Positions 1-9,134 of a DNA stretch of 64,000 nucleotides are shown here, piece after piece. Each line of letters begins with the position of its first letter. Positions within the stretch are counted from its first letter, which is position 1. The DNA comes from Rhodoblastus sp963703385 (GTDB lineage: Bacteria > Pseudomonadota > Alphaproteobacteria > Rhizobiales > Beijerinckiaceae). Made by a program: the position numbers and the translations under genes. The notes beneath the pieces are model-generated. The model saw nothing but the letters and a program-made list of their open reading frames with translations, had not been told where the DNA came from and ran no database searches. The stretch covers positions 248,001-312,000 of the forward strand of contig OY969816.1 of assembly GCA_963703385.1 (NCBI GenBank), in the 5' to 3' direction.

Positions 1-526
1 AGCGCGCCCGCACGACGTCGAGCCTGACGCTTTCCTCCTGGCCGATCCTGACCCGCTCCTTGCCCTCGAACTCCGGCGGAACCTCAGGCTCCAGGATCAC
101 CTCGACCCGCTCCAGATGCGAGGGAAACCGCGGCTTGTCGGTAGACGCCTTGCGCGGCTTGGGCTCCGCCTTCGCGGCCAGCCGCGTGGCGATCGCCGCG
201 AGTCCGGTTTCGATTTCCTCGAACACGAAGCTCTGTTGCTCGGCTTCGTCGGCGCCGAGTTTTTCGGACCGTTTGCCGAAGCGATCGCGGCGAAGCGTCT
301 TGATGATCGAAGTCAGCCGATCGATCTCGGCTTTCGCCGCCGCGTTCGTTTGCGTGAGGTCCTCGACCTTCGCCGTCAGGCTCAACGTTTGGGAGCGGAA
401 AACCTCCGCGTCCTTCTCGTTGGCGCTTGCTTGAGCCTCTGAACGATCGGCGCGAGCCATTGCGCCAAGCGCCAGCGCCTTCAGTTGATCAACATCGTCA
501 GGAAGTTTGCCGAAGCGCTCGATCAT
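1..526 (-). CDS. tnpC: IS66 transposase TnpC, N-terminal part
   Basis: Minus-strand reading frame starting with ATG at 526 (MIERFGKLPDDVDQLKAL...) and open to the window edge, giving about 175 residues. The N-terminal half has a predicted coiled coil with many Ala, Glu and Lys residues. It is followed by the RRDRFGKRSEKL motif typical of the IS66 transposase N-terminus, then a Pro/Lys linker leading into what should be the zinc-binding and DDE catalytic regions, which are not in the window. It is the third gene of the IS66 set. The gene is intact as far as it can be read. Family assignment is firm; whether the element is active cannot be judged. Confidence 0.88.
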   Translation of the reverse strand, partial: MIERFGKLPDDVDQLKALALGAMARADRSEAQASANEKDAEVFRSQTLSLTAKVEDLTQTNAAAKAEIDRLTSIIKTLRRDRFGKRSEKLGADEAEQQSFVFEEIETGLAAIATRLAAKAEPKPRKASTDKPRFPSHLERVEVILEPEVPPEFEGKERVRIGQEESVRLDVVRAR

Positions 527-606
527 GGTTTGTATGATACTGTTTTTTCCGCAAAAATCCCAATGTTTTCTAGGCGTTCAATGGATTCTAGCGCAACTTT
601 TTCATA

Positions 607-951
607 TCAGCCGGCGCTCTGCGGCGCCCGCACGTCCACCGCGCGAACCCGCTTCCAATCCAGCCCTTCGACCAGCGTCATGACTTGCGCGTAACTCAGA
701 CGAATCTCGTGGCTTCCCGCCGACGGCCAGCAGAAATGCGAGCGTTCGAGACGCTTCGCGAAAAGACAAAGACCCGACCCGTCCCACCAGACAATTTTTA
801 TTCTATCGGCTCGTTTCGCCCGGAAAACATAAAGAGAGCCGTCGAATGGATCGGCCCCGGCGTCCCGAACCAGAGAAACAAGTCCTTCTGGGCCTTTGCG
901 AAAATCAACCGCAGCCGCCCGCAACAGCACCCGTACGCCTTGCGGGATCAT
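607..951 (-). CDS. tnpB: IS66 accessory protein TnpB
   Basis: A 114-residue protein beginning MIPQGVRVLLRAAAVDFRKG. It carries the conserved IS66 Orf2/TnpB core: DPFDGSLYVFRAKRADRIK, then WWDGSGLCLFAKRLE. The start at 951 is chosen because its ATG overlaps the tnpA stop codon (ATGA, 948-951), the usual coupling in this family, and because a longer upstream reading has no family similarity. TnpB is needed for IS66 transposition, although its biochemical role is not settled. Full length for the family. Confidence 0.9.
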   Translation of the reverse strand: MIPQGVRVLLRAAAVDFRKGPEGLVSLVRDAGADPFDGSLYVFRAKRADRIKIVWWDGSGLCLFAKRLERSHFCWPSAGSHEIRLSYAQVMTLVEGLDWKRVRAVDVRAPQSAG

Positions 952-1325
952 GCCTCGCGCACCGCGCGCAGCAGACGGCGAAGGTCGGCTTCCGGAATAT
1001 CCGCGCTTACCCGCACCACTGCGCCGCCGATCTCGATCTCCACGCGCCGCATCTTGGCCGCACGCGGCTCCGCCGGCGCCTGGCGCTCGATCTTCTCCGC
1101 CCGGAGACCAGCAGCGCGACGCCAAGCGAAAAGTTGCGACGGCGTGATATCCAGCGAACGCGCCAGCGCCGAAATGTTCGTGCCCGGCTCCAGCGACGCG
1201 GCGATCGCTCGATCCTTGAAGTCGTCGGACCAGCGCCGGCGTTCGCCAACCGGCGCTCCATCGAGCCGTTCGGCTCGGACCTCTATGAACTGGTTCGTGT
1301 TGGTTCTGCGCATAGGCCTAGACAT
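948..1325 (-). CDS. tnpA: IS66 TnpA, helix-turn-helix protein
   Basis: A 125-residue protein with an IS3/IS66 OrfA-type helix-turn-helix: RRRWSDDFKDRAIAASLEPG, then a recognition helix region NISALARSLDITPSQLFAWRR at about residues 49-69. It is the first gene of the IS66 element, transcribed inward from the end at 1401, and translationally coupled to tnpB by an ATGA overlap. Length and composition are ordinary for the family. Confidence 0.9.
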   Translation of the reverse strand: MSRPMRRTNTNQFIEVRAERLDGAPVGERRRWSDDFKDRAIAASLEPGTNISALARSLDITPSQLFAWRRAAGLRAEKIERQAPAEPRAAKMRRVEIEIGGAVVRVSADIPEADLRRLLRAVREA

Positions 1326-1401
1326 AGATGTTGCTATCCATGTCTAACCATTACCAAACACGCGCCCTGCGCCGCCAGAATGGCGCCGGGTGTACGCTTA
1401 C

Positions 1402-1552
1402 GATGATGTTCGCCAAGCTCAAGGCCCTGCTGCGAAAAGCCAAGGAAAGAACCGTCGATAAACTATGGGACCGCATCGGCGCCATCCTCGACGAGTTCAG
1501 CCCACCAGAATGCTCAAATTATTTCCGACATGATGGCTATGGATCATGTTAG
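1402..1552 (+). pseudogene. IS630-type transposase, C-terminal remnant
   Basis: Directly outside the IS66 end, the plus strand encodes MMFAKLKALLRKAKERTVDK and then about 30 more residues ending in an N-Y/F-F-x3-GY motif, followed by a stop at 1550-1552. This matches the C-terminal end of IS630-family DDE transposases (FAKLKALLRKA..., NYFR..GY). All residues upstream have been displaced by the IS66 insertion, so the gene is disrupted. The other half should lie beyond the far end of the IS66 element, left of the window. Confidence 0.8.
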
Positions 1553-1614
1553 CCGGGGAATGCTCTAGACAAGTCTGGTTGCGCTTTATCAACAGATCAC
1601 TCGCAGTGGCGATG

Positions 1615-2880
1615 CTCATGAATCCCCTCATTTTTGCGTGACTCTAAAAAGCCCGAATTTGGGATTCTTCCGAGCGGCGTGACGGAGAATCTGCCGGTTG
1701 GGGAGAGCGATGCGCGCGCCGAAGGAGCGATTTGATTTTGTTCATGAATTTGTGAGCCGCGTCTTTGTTGACGACCTGCACGCCAAACGCATTCTGTCTT
1801 TGGCGAATGGGACGCTTGGAGTGATGACGGGGGCGGCTCTCGCGGTTAGCCTGATCGGACAGGCGTTGGCGACGGCGCGCGGACTGATCGCGAAGTCGGC
1901 GATCAAGCAGGTCGACCGGCTGCTGAGCAACGCGGGCGTGGCTCCTTGGGAGTTGTTCGGGTCGTGGGTTCCCGAAGTCGTTGGAGCGCGGCGCGACATC
2001 GTCGTGGCGATGGACTGGACGGATTTCGATCCCGACAATCAGTCCACGCTCGCGCTGCATCTCGTCACGCGCCACGGAAGAGCCACGCCGCTGCTTTGGC
2101 TGACCGTCGACAAGGACGAATTGAAGGACCAGCGCAACGATTTCGAGGATTTGTGCCTGTCCCGGCTGAAGGCGCTGCTGCCCGAGGGCGTGACGGCGAC
2201 AATTCTGGCCGATCGCGGCTTTGGCGATATCAAACTATTCGAATTCCTGGGCAGCCTTGGCTTTCAATATGTCATCCGCTTTCGCGGCAACATCCACGTC
2301 AGCGCAGCCGATGGCGAAACCCGGTTGGCCGCCGATTGGGTCGGCAAGGGCGGGCGAGCGCGAAAACTGCGCGACGCCGAAGTGTCCGCCGCCCGCCAAA
2401 GGGTTGGGGCGGTCGTATGCGTGAAGGCCGCGGGCATGAAGGAGGCCTGGCATCTGGCCGCCAGCGGCGGCGCGCTCTCCGCGCCGCAGATCATCAAGCT
2501 TTATTCCAAACGCTGGACCATCGAGCCCAGCTTTCGAGACAGCAAGGATTTGCGCTTTGGAATGGGCATGAACGCGCTGAGGATCGACGATCCGCAACGC
2601 CGCGACCGCCTCTTGCTCCTCAACGCCTTCGCCATCCTGCTGCTGACGCTCTTGGGCGCCGCCGGCGAAAGCCTCGGAATGGACCGGCAACTGAGAACCA
2701 GCACCGTCAAGCGCCGCGTCCATTCCCTTTTCCGACAAGGCTGCCTGCTCTATGACCTGATCCCCAACATGCCGGAGAAGAGACTCCGGCCCCTCATCGA
2801 GCGATACCAGGATCTCCTACGCCAAAGCTCTGCTTTCTCCGACGCTTTCGGGGTCATTTAAAATGAGGGGATACGTGAGG
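1615..2880 (+). mobile_element. Complete IS4-family element (1266 bp)
   Basis: Terminal inverted repeats: the left end 1615-1634 and the reverse complement of the right end 2861-2880 agree at 17 of 20 positions, with a shared core ATCCCCTCATTTT. Both sides are flanked by the same 9 bp, GTGGCGATG (1606-1614 and 2881-2889), which is read as a target-site duplication. One intact transposase gene fills the element. The duplication still matches exactly, so insertion is probably recent. Confidence 0.85.
1710..2861 (+). CDS. IS4-family DDE transposase
   Basis: A 383-residue transposase. First catalytic Asp in the AMDWTDFD motif (about residue 100). Second Asp in LADRGFGD. The C-terminal Y-x2-R-x3-E-x6-K signature of the IS4 family is perfect (YSKRWTIEPSFRDSK). 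The start at ATG 1710 is preceded by GGGGAGAG; an upstream TTG at 1698 is less likely. The gene is full length and has no frameshift, so it may be active. It is the only gene in the element. Confidence 0.92.
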   Translation: MRAPKERFDFVHEFVSRVFVDDLHAKRILSLANGTLGVMTGAALAVSLIGQALATARGLIAKSAIKQVDRLLSNAGVAPWELFGSWVPEVVGARRDIVVAMDWTDFDPDNQSTLALHLVTRHGRATPLLWLTVDKDELKDQRNDFEDLCLSRLKALLPEGVTATILADRGFGDIKLFEFLGSLGFQYVIRFRGNIHVSAADGETRLAADWVGKGGRARKLRDAEVSAARQRVGAVVCVKAAGMKEAWHLAASGGALSAPQIIKLYSKRWTIEPSFRDSKDLRFGMGMNALRIDDPQRRDRLLLLNAFAILLLTLLGAAGESLGMDRQLRTSTVKRRVHSLFRQGCLLYDLIPNMPEKRLRPLIERYQDLLRQSSAFSDAFGVI

Positions 2881-3034
2881 TGGCGATGATCTTTTTTTGC
2901 GGTGATTTCAGACCATACAACCTTGAACGTGAGTGTACCTCTTTGTTTTTTTGGCCATTTGCCACATTTACGTCATACATCACGATAAGTTGATCACGGG
3001 GCGGCGAAAGATTTCGAGCAATTCGAGAGGGCAA

Positions 3035-6000
3035 ATGGCTACGACACTCGGTCCAAACACGTCGTTGCATTACACGGCGAACGGCAATTTCGTGAACGGC
3101 GTCTATACGCCGGCCGCGGATGGGTTCAACCTGGCCGACGTCGGCTCCGCGGACATGCTCAATTATTTGCCGGCCGGCGTCAAAGGGCTTGTCTATGTCG
3201 GCATGACCGACGGCGTGACCGCCGCGTTCACGGCGCTGGTCGACGCCTGCAAGGGCAACCCCAATCTTTATGGTTTCTACCTCGCCGACGAACCGGACGC
3301 GAGCGCGACCACCGCGGCCAATCTGAAAGCCGAGGCCGATTACATCCACGCCAATCTGCCCGGCGCCAAAACCTTCATGGTCGAGCAGAATCTCAGCAGC
3401 AACACCACTCCGAGCTATTATTACACGCCGGCCAACACCGACATCGATCTGTTCGGCCTCGATCCCTATCCGGTGCAGACCAACGTCCCGAACAATCTCG
3501 ATTACAACATCATCCCGCTGGCTGTCGCCGAGGCGGAAAAGGTCGGCATTCCGCTCGCCGACATCGTGCCCACCTATCAGGCCTTCGGCGGCGGCGGCTA
3601 TTCGACCTATATCCTGCCGACGGCGGCGCAGGAGGAGCAAATTCTGGCGACCTGGGCGTCGGTCGTGCCAACGCCCGCTTTCGACTATACCTACAGCTGG
3701 GGTTCGCAGAACAGCGATACGGCGCTCAGCGAAGATCCCGCTTTGCAGGCGGTTTTCGCCGCGCATAATGCTGGCGGAACCACGGCCACGCCTCCGGCGG
3801 CGCCGACGATCACCAGCCCGGCCGCCAGCAGCACTGACACGACGACCGCGACGCCAAAAATTTCCGGCGGCGGGGTCACCGGGGACACGGTCACGGTGTC
3901 GATCGATGGAACGGTCGCCGGCACGGCGACGGTCGCCAACAGCGCCTGGACTTTTGCGCCGTCGTCGGCGCTGAGCAATGGCAGCCACGCGATCACCGCG
4001 ACGCAGGCCGCGGCGGGCGGCCCGAGTTCGGCCGCCGCTTCCGACAGCTTTACCGTCAATATCGCCACGCCTCCGGCGGCGCCGACGATCACCAGCCCGG
4101 CCGCCAGCAGCACTGACACGACGACCGCGACGCCAAAAATCTCCGGCGGCGGGGTCACCGGCGACACGGTCACGGTGTCGATCGATGGAACGGTCGCCGG
4201 CACGGCGACGGTCGCCAACAGCGCCTGGACTTTTGCGCCGTCGTCGGCGCTGAGCAATGGCAGCCACGCGATCACCGCGACGCAGGCCGCGGCGGGCGGC
4301 CCGAGTTCGGCCGCCGCCTCCGACAGCTTTACCGTCAATATCGCCACGCCTCCGGCGGCGCCGACGATCACCAGCCCGGCCGCCAGCAGCACTGACACGA
4401 CGACCGCGACGCCAAAAATTTCCGGCGGCGGGGTCACCGGGGACACGGTCACGGTGTCGATCGATGGAACGGTCGCCGGCACGGCGACGGTCGCCAACAG
4501 CGCCTGGACTTTTGCGCCGTCGTCGGCGCTGAGCAATGGCAGCCACGCGATCACCGCGACGCAGGCCGCGGCGGGCGGCCCGAGTTCGGCCGCCGCTTCC
4601 GACAGCTTTACCGTCAATATCGCCACGCCTCCGGCGGCGCCGACGATCACCAGCCCGGCCGCCAGCAGCACTGACACGACGACCGCGACGCCAAAAATCT
4701 CCGGCGGCGGGGTCACCGGCGACACGGTCACGGTGTCGATCGATGGAACGGTCGCCGGCACGGCGACGGTCGCCAACAGCGCCTGGACTTTTGCGCCGTC
4801 GTCGGCGCTGAGCAATGGCAGCCACGCGATCACCGCGACGCAGGCCGCGGCGGGCGGCCCGAGTTCGGCCGCCGCCTCCGACAGCTTTACCGTCAATATC
4901 GCCACGCCTCCGGCGGCGCCGACGATCACCAGCCCGGACGCCAGCAGCACTGACACGACGACCGCGACGCCAAAAATTTCCGGCGGCGGGGTCACCGGGG
5001 ACACGGTCACGGTGTCGATCGATGGAACGGTCGCCGGCACGGCGACGGTCGCCAACAGCGCCTGGACTTTTGCGCCGTCGTCGGCGCTGAGCAATGGCAG
5101 CCACGCGATCACCGCGACGCAGGCCGCGGCGGGCGGCCCGAGTTCGGCCGCCGCTTCCGACAGCTTTACCGTCAATATCGCCACGCCTCCGGCGGCGCCG
5201 ACGATCACCAGCCCGGCCGCCAGCAGCACTGACACGACGACCGCGACGCCAAAAATCTCCGGCGGCGGGGTCACCGGCGACACGGTCACGGTGTCGATCG
5301 ATGGAACGGTCGCCGGCACGGCGACGGTCGCCAACAGCGCCTGGACTTTTGCGCCGTCGTCGGCGCTGAGCAATGGCAGCCACGCGATCACCGCGACGCA
5401 GGCCGCGGCGGGCGGCCCGAGTTCGGCCGCCGCCTCCGACAGCTTTACCGTCAATATCGCCACGCCTCCGGCGGCGCCGACGATCACCAGCCCGGACGCC
5501 AGCAGCACTGACACGACGACCGCGACGCCAAAAATTTCCGGCGGCGGGGTCACCGGGGACACGGTCACGGTGTCGATCGATGGAACGGTCGCCGGCACGG
5601 CGACGGTCGCCAACAGCGCCTGGACTTTTGCGCCGTCGTCGGCGCTGAGCAATGGCAGCCACGCGATCACCGCGACGCAGGCCGCGGCGGGCGGCCCGAG
5701 TTCGGCCGCCGCTTCCGACAGCTTTACCGTCAATATCGCCACGCCTCCGGCGGCGCCGACGCTGACGATTGCGGACACGTCGCTGAGCGTCGACGGCGGT
5801 GGTGGAACGGTCGATCTGGGGATCGGCGTCTCCGCGCCGTCCGCCGCGACCGACGTGACGGTCGCCATCACCGGACTTCGCAGATTTGAAACGATTTCCG
5901 ACGGCCTCGGTGACACATTCCACGGTAAGTCGATCACGCTGACCGAAGCGCAGGTCGACAGCGGCTTGACGCTCACCTCGAATTACACCGGCAGTCGTGA

Positions 6001-6253
6001 CCCGGTCACCACGCTGCAGATCATGGCCAGCAACTCGATCGACGGCGTGACGTCGAGTTCCGCGTCGCAAACCATCACGGTGACCGATCCGCCGGCTTCA
6101 ACCTCTTCGGGGCAGGGAACGAACCGGCTGGCGTTGCTGAGCCAATATATGGCCGGCGACACGAGCGGCGGATCGAGCGGCGCGCTGCAGACCGCAAGCG
6201 CCCCGACAGAGTCGGATCGGTCGTCTTTCCTCCTGTCAGTCCTGCGTCACTAA
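3035..6253 (+). CDS. Glycosidase-like protein with seven Ig-like repeats, type I secretion candidate
   Basis: About 1072 residues. Start ATG 3035 follows GAGAGGG; the upstream open reading is not protein-like. Residues 1-250 form a putative TIM-barrel glycosidase-like domain with FYLADEPD and DLFGLDPYP motifs, where acidic residues of a retaining glycosidase would be expected (inference). Then come seven 93-residue Ig-like repeats (each with a GDTVTVSIDGTVAGTATV strand region), a different beta-rich domain, and a tail with NRLALLSQYMA. There is no N-terminal signal peptide. The next genes are a type I exporter and HlyD adaptor, so C-terminal-signal type I export is the likely route. No Ca-binding GGxGxD repeats are visible. 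Substrate unknown; the neighbouring polysaccharide genes hint at a matrix glycan. Confidence 0.75.
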   Translation: MATTLGPNTSLHYTANGNFVNGVYTPAADGFNLADVGSADMLNYLPAGVKGLVYVGMTDGVTAAFTALVDACKGNPNLYGFYLADEPDASATTAANLKAEADYIHANLPGAKTFMVEQNLSSNTTPSYYYTPANTDIDLFGLDPYPVQTNVPNNLDYNIIPLAVAEAEKVGIPLADIVPTYQAFGGGGYSTYILPTAAQEEQILATWASVVPTPAFDYTYSWGSQNSDTALSEDPALQAVFAAHNAGGTTATPPAAPTITSPAASSTDTTTATPKISGGGVTGDTVTVSIDGTVAGTATVANSAWTFAPSSALSNGSHAITATQAAAGGPSSAAASDSFTVNIATPPAAPTITSPAASSTDTTTATPKISGGGVTGDTVTVSIDGTVAGTATVANSAWTFAPSSALSNGSHAITATQAAAGGPSSAAASDSFTVNIATPPAAPTITSPAASSTDTTTATPKISGGGVTGDTVTVSIDGTVAGTATVANSAWTFAPSSALSNGSHAITATQAAAGGPSSAAASDSFTVNIATPPAAPTITSPAASSTDTTTATPKISGGGVTGDTVTVSIDGTVAGTATVANSAWTFAPSSALSNGSHAITATQAAAGGPSSAAASDSFTVNIATPPAAPTITSPDASSTDTTTATPKISGGGVTGDTVTVSIDGTVAGTATVANSAWTFAPSSALSNGSHAITATQAAAGGPSSAAASDSFTVNIATPPAAPTITSPAASSTDTTTATPKISGGGVTGDTVTVSIDGTVAGTATVANSAWTFAPSSALSNGSHAITATQAAAGGPSSAAASDSFTVNIATPPAAPTITSPDASSTDTTTATPKISGGGVTGDTVTVSIDGTVAGTATVANSAWTFAPSSALSNGSHAITATQAAAGGPSSAAASDSFTVNIATPPAAPTLTIADTSLSVDGGGGTVDLGIGVSAPSAATDVTVAITGLRRFETISDGLGDTFHGKSITLTEAQVDSGLTLTSNYTGSRDPVTTLQIMASNSIDGVTSSSASQTITVTDPPASTSSGQGTNRLALLSQYMAGDTSGGSSGALQTASAPTESDRSSFLLSVLRH
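3785..5737 (+). repeat. Seven tandem 279-bp repeats, two alternating subtypes
   Basis: The unit starts GCCACGCCTCCGGCGGCGCC and recurs every 279 bp (3785, 4064, 4343, 4622, 4901, 5180, 5459). Units are almost identical. Odd units carry AAAATTTCC, GGGGAC and GCTTCC; even units carry AAAATCTCC, GGCGAC and GCCTCC. Units 5 and 7 share a GAC (Asp) where the others have GCC (Ala). This points to growth by copying 558-bp pairs. The repeat count may be unreliable in an assembly. Confidence 0.95.
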
Positions 6254-6260
6254 AAACCTC

Positions 6261-6285
6261 CCTGTGGCGGCCTTGCCGCCACAGG
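6261..6285. terminator. Perfect 10-bp hairpin after the Ig-repeat gene
   Basis: CCTGTGGCGG, loop CCTTG, CCGCCACAGG, eight bases after the stop codon of the Ig-repeat gene. It is followed by GC-rich sequence without a T tract, so it could be a stem-only terminator, an mRNA-protecting hairpin, or an attenuator setting the ratio of substrate to exporter. Confidence 0.55.
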
Positions 6286-6466
6286 CGCCTCGCCTCAGCC
6301 GCCAAGAGCTTTGGCGCGGTCGATCTGCGCGTGAGGGGATCGCCTTCTCGATGTGAAGCGTCAGCGGCGCGCGGGAAGTTGCGCGTGCGGAGGCGACCGG
6401 TCCCGCTCGACGGCGGCGGCAGGCCAAGAGAAGAACCCATCTGTCACCAGAAGCGAAAACGAGCGT

Positions 6467-9134
6467 ATGGCCTCCGACGACGAAACGGCTCAATTTCCAA
6501 ATTCCGGCGCTTTTGCGCTGGCCGTTTTCCTGCGCCTTCTCGGCGTGGCCAATACAAATCCCCGTCAAGCCGGAAATCTTTCCACCGCGCGCGGGTTGGG
6601 ACTGAATGAGATTGTGCGGCGCGCCCGCAGAGTCTGGCGTAAGGGCGCGGGCCCGCACGATCGATTGGCCCCGGCTCGCGCGCGCTCCGCTGCCGGCGAT
6701 CGCGGTTCTGCGGAATGGCGAATTTCTGGCGCTGGGCCGAATCGCCGAAGACGGCGTCGTCGTGGTGCGGCCCCGCGCCAGGGCGCCGAAGCCAGAATGG
6801 CTGACGCGCGACGATTTCGAGGCCGAATGGAGCGGCCGCGTGGTGCTGTCGGAACCGTCCGTCTCGGAGCGGTTCTCGTTCGGCCTTGCCGCGCTGGCGG
6901 GCTTGTGGCGCCATGTCGGCGCCGCCCTCAAGCGATTGCTCGGCGCCGCGCCGGAAACCGAGGCCGCGACGGCCGGAGCGGCGGAGCGCGAGGCGAACGC
7001 CGTCGACGCCGGGAGTGCGGCAGACCCGTCGGGCCTCGAATGCCTCACCCTGCTGCTCGGTTTCCATGGCGTCGGCGTCGACGCCGCCCAGTTGAGGCAT
7101 CGCCTTGGCGTGGCGCAAGCAGATGTCGTCGACATGCTGCGCTGCGCGAAGGATCTGGGGCTGAAAGCCAGCGTCTGTGCGACGCGCTGGGACCGGCTGG
7201 CGCGCACGCCGCTGCCCGCCATCGCCGCCCTGCGCGACGGCGGGTTCCTCATCCTCGGCAAGGCCGGCGACGACAAGGCGCTCATCCAGCGGGCGGGCGC
7301 GGCCCAGCCGGAAATGATTTCGCGCGAAAGTTTTGAGGCCCTCTGGGACGGAAGGCTGGTTCTGATGACCCGCCGCTCCGCGCTGGCCGATCTGAGCCGT
7401 CGCTTTGATATCACCTGGTTTCTCGGCGCCATTCACAAATACCGGCGCCTGCTTGCCGAAGTCCTCCTCGCCTCGTTCTTCCTCCAGCTTTTTGCGCTGG
7501 TTTCGCCGCTGTTCTTCCAGGTCGTCATCGACAAGGTTCTGGCGCATCGCAGCATGAGCACGCTCAACGTGCTCGTCGGCGGCTTGGTCATCCTGACCCT
7601 GGCCGAGGGGCTTCTGGGCGGACTTCGAACCTATCTGTTCACCCACACGACCAATCGCATCGACGTCGAACTCGGCGCCCGCCTGTTCCGCCATTTGCTG
7701 GCCTTGCCGCTCGCCTATTTCCAGTCGCGGCGGGTCGGAGATTCGTTGGCGCGCGTGCGCGAACTCGAAAATATCCGCCAGTTCCTGACCAGTTCGGCTT
7801 TGACGCTGGTGGTGGACCTGTTCTTCACCTTCGCCTTTCTGGCGGTGATGTTCTGTTATTCGGCGACGCTGACCTTTCTGGTTCTGGCGTTCTTCCCTCT
7901 CTATGTCGCGCTTTCCGCCGGCGCCACGCCGCTGTTTCGCCGCCGCCTCGACGAAAAATTCCGGCGCGGCTCGGAAAACCACGCGTTTCTTGTCGAATGC
8001 GTCTCGGGCGTCGAGACGCTGAAAGCCATGGCGGTCGAGCCGCAGATGCAGCGGCGCTGGGAGGAGCAGCTCGCCGGCTATGTCGCGTCCAGCTTCCGCG
8101 TGCTCGATCTCAACAACAACGCCAGCCAGGCGGTGCAGACGATCAACAAGCTGGTCGTCGCGGCGACGCTCTATTTCGGCGCAAGGCTGGTGATTTCCGG
8201 CGATCTCACCGTCGGCGAACTGGTCGCCTTCAACATGCTGTCGGGCAGGGTCAGCGCGCCGGTGCTGCGCCTTGCGCAGATGTGGCAGGAGTTCCACCAG
8301 GCGCGGCTGTCGATCGATCGGCTGGGCGACATTCTCAACACCGCGCCGGAGCCCGTCTTCCAGTCAGGCCGCGTCGCGCTGCCGGCCATACGCGGCGAGG
8401 TCGCCTTTGAAAATGTCAGTTTCCGCTATCGCCTCGATGGCGCGAAAGCGCTCGACGACATCAGTTTGGTCGCGAGGCCCGGTGAAATCATCGGCATCGT
8501 CGGCTCTTCCGGGTCGGGCAAGAGCACTCTGGCGAAGCTGATCCAGCGGCTTTATGTTCCCGAAAACGGGCGCGTGCTGGTTGATGGCGTCGACCTCGCC
8601 ATGGTCGACGCGGCGTGGCTGCGTCGACAGATCGGCGTAGTCCTCCAGGACAATATGCTGTTCAACCGCTCGATCCGCGACAATATCGCTCTCGCCGACC
8701 CCGCCATGGCGATGGAAAAAGTCATCGCCGCCGCAAGTTTCGCCGGCGCGCATGAGTTCATCCTGGAGTTGCCGGACGGGTACGACACCATCGTCGGCGA
8801 ACGCGGCGGCTCGCTTTCTGGCGGCCAGCGCCAACGCATCGCCATCGCTCGGGCCCTGATCAGCGATCCGCGCATCCTCATTTTCGACGAGGCGACCTCC
8901 GCGCTGGATTATGAAAGCGAACGCGTCATCCAGCACAACATGAAAAGGATCGCGGCGGGGAGAACGGTTTTCGTCATCGCTCACCGCCTGTCCACGGTGC
9001 GTCAGGCGGATCGCATCGTCACTCTGGAGCGCGGCCGCATCGTCGAGGAAGGCGCGCACGAGCAATTGATCAGTCTCAACGGGCGCTACGCGCAACTCCA
9101 CCACATGCAGGCGGGCCCTCATGCCGTTGGTTAG
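6467..9134 (+). CDS. Type I secretion ABC transporter with two C39-like domains (one frameshift)
   Basis: About 888 residues if one extra base near 6629 is ignored. The N-terminus begins MASDDETAQFPNSGAFALAV; without the repair, translation could only start inside the domain, for example at 6606. Two tandem C39-like domains follow, each ending in the motif PAIA-L-R-x-G-x-F (first at about 6690-6850, second at 7035-7370). Neither has the catalytic Cys-His pair, so they are non-cleaving substrate-binding modules. Then come about six membrane helices (7430-8270) and an ATPase domain with GSSGSGKST, LSGGQRQR and ILIFDEATSALD. HlyD follows with an overlapping start (9121). The outer-membrane TolC partner is not in the window. 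Confidence 0.88.

Larger units (their letters stand above)
1..1401 (-). mobile_element. IS66-family insertion sequence, one end only
   Basis: Three minus-strand genes in the order tnpA-tnpB-tnpC, as in IS66 elements. The element runs off the left edge of the window. Its tnpA-proximal end is placed at 1401 because the reverse strand there reads GTAAGCGTACACCCGG, which fits the GTAAGC-type terminus of this family. The sequence immediately outside (from 1402) is the interior of an IS630-type transposase gene, so the element has landed in another IS. The expected 8-bp target duplication cannot be tested because the other end lies outside the window. Confidence 0.85.

Noticed and set aside
3785..5737. 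CRISPR-like regular repeats
   Set aside because: Units are 279 bp, in frame and coding for Ig-like domains, with no short repeat/spacer pattern.
3691..5976. Second long minus-strand frame through the same repeats, with hydrophobic VVSVLLA segments
   Set aside because: Antisense reading of the repeat array; looks membrane-like only because of base composition.
2858..6070. Very long minus-strand open frame (about 1070 codons) opposite the Ig-repeat gene, rich in Arg-Gly-Asp
   Set aside because: It mirrors the 279-bp repeats in antisense, has extreme Arg content and no family-like segments. It is an antisense shadow.
6444..8297. Long minus-strand frame opposite the ABC transporter
   Set aside because: Shadow frame in GC-rich coding DNA; the plus strand has clear transporter motifs.
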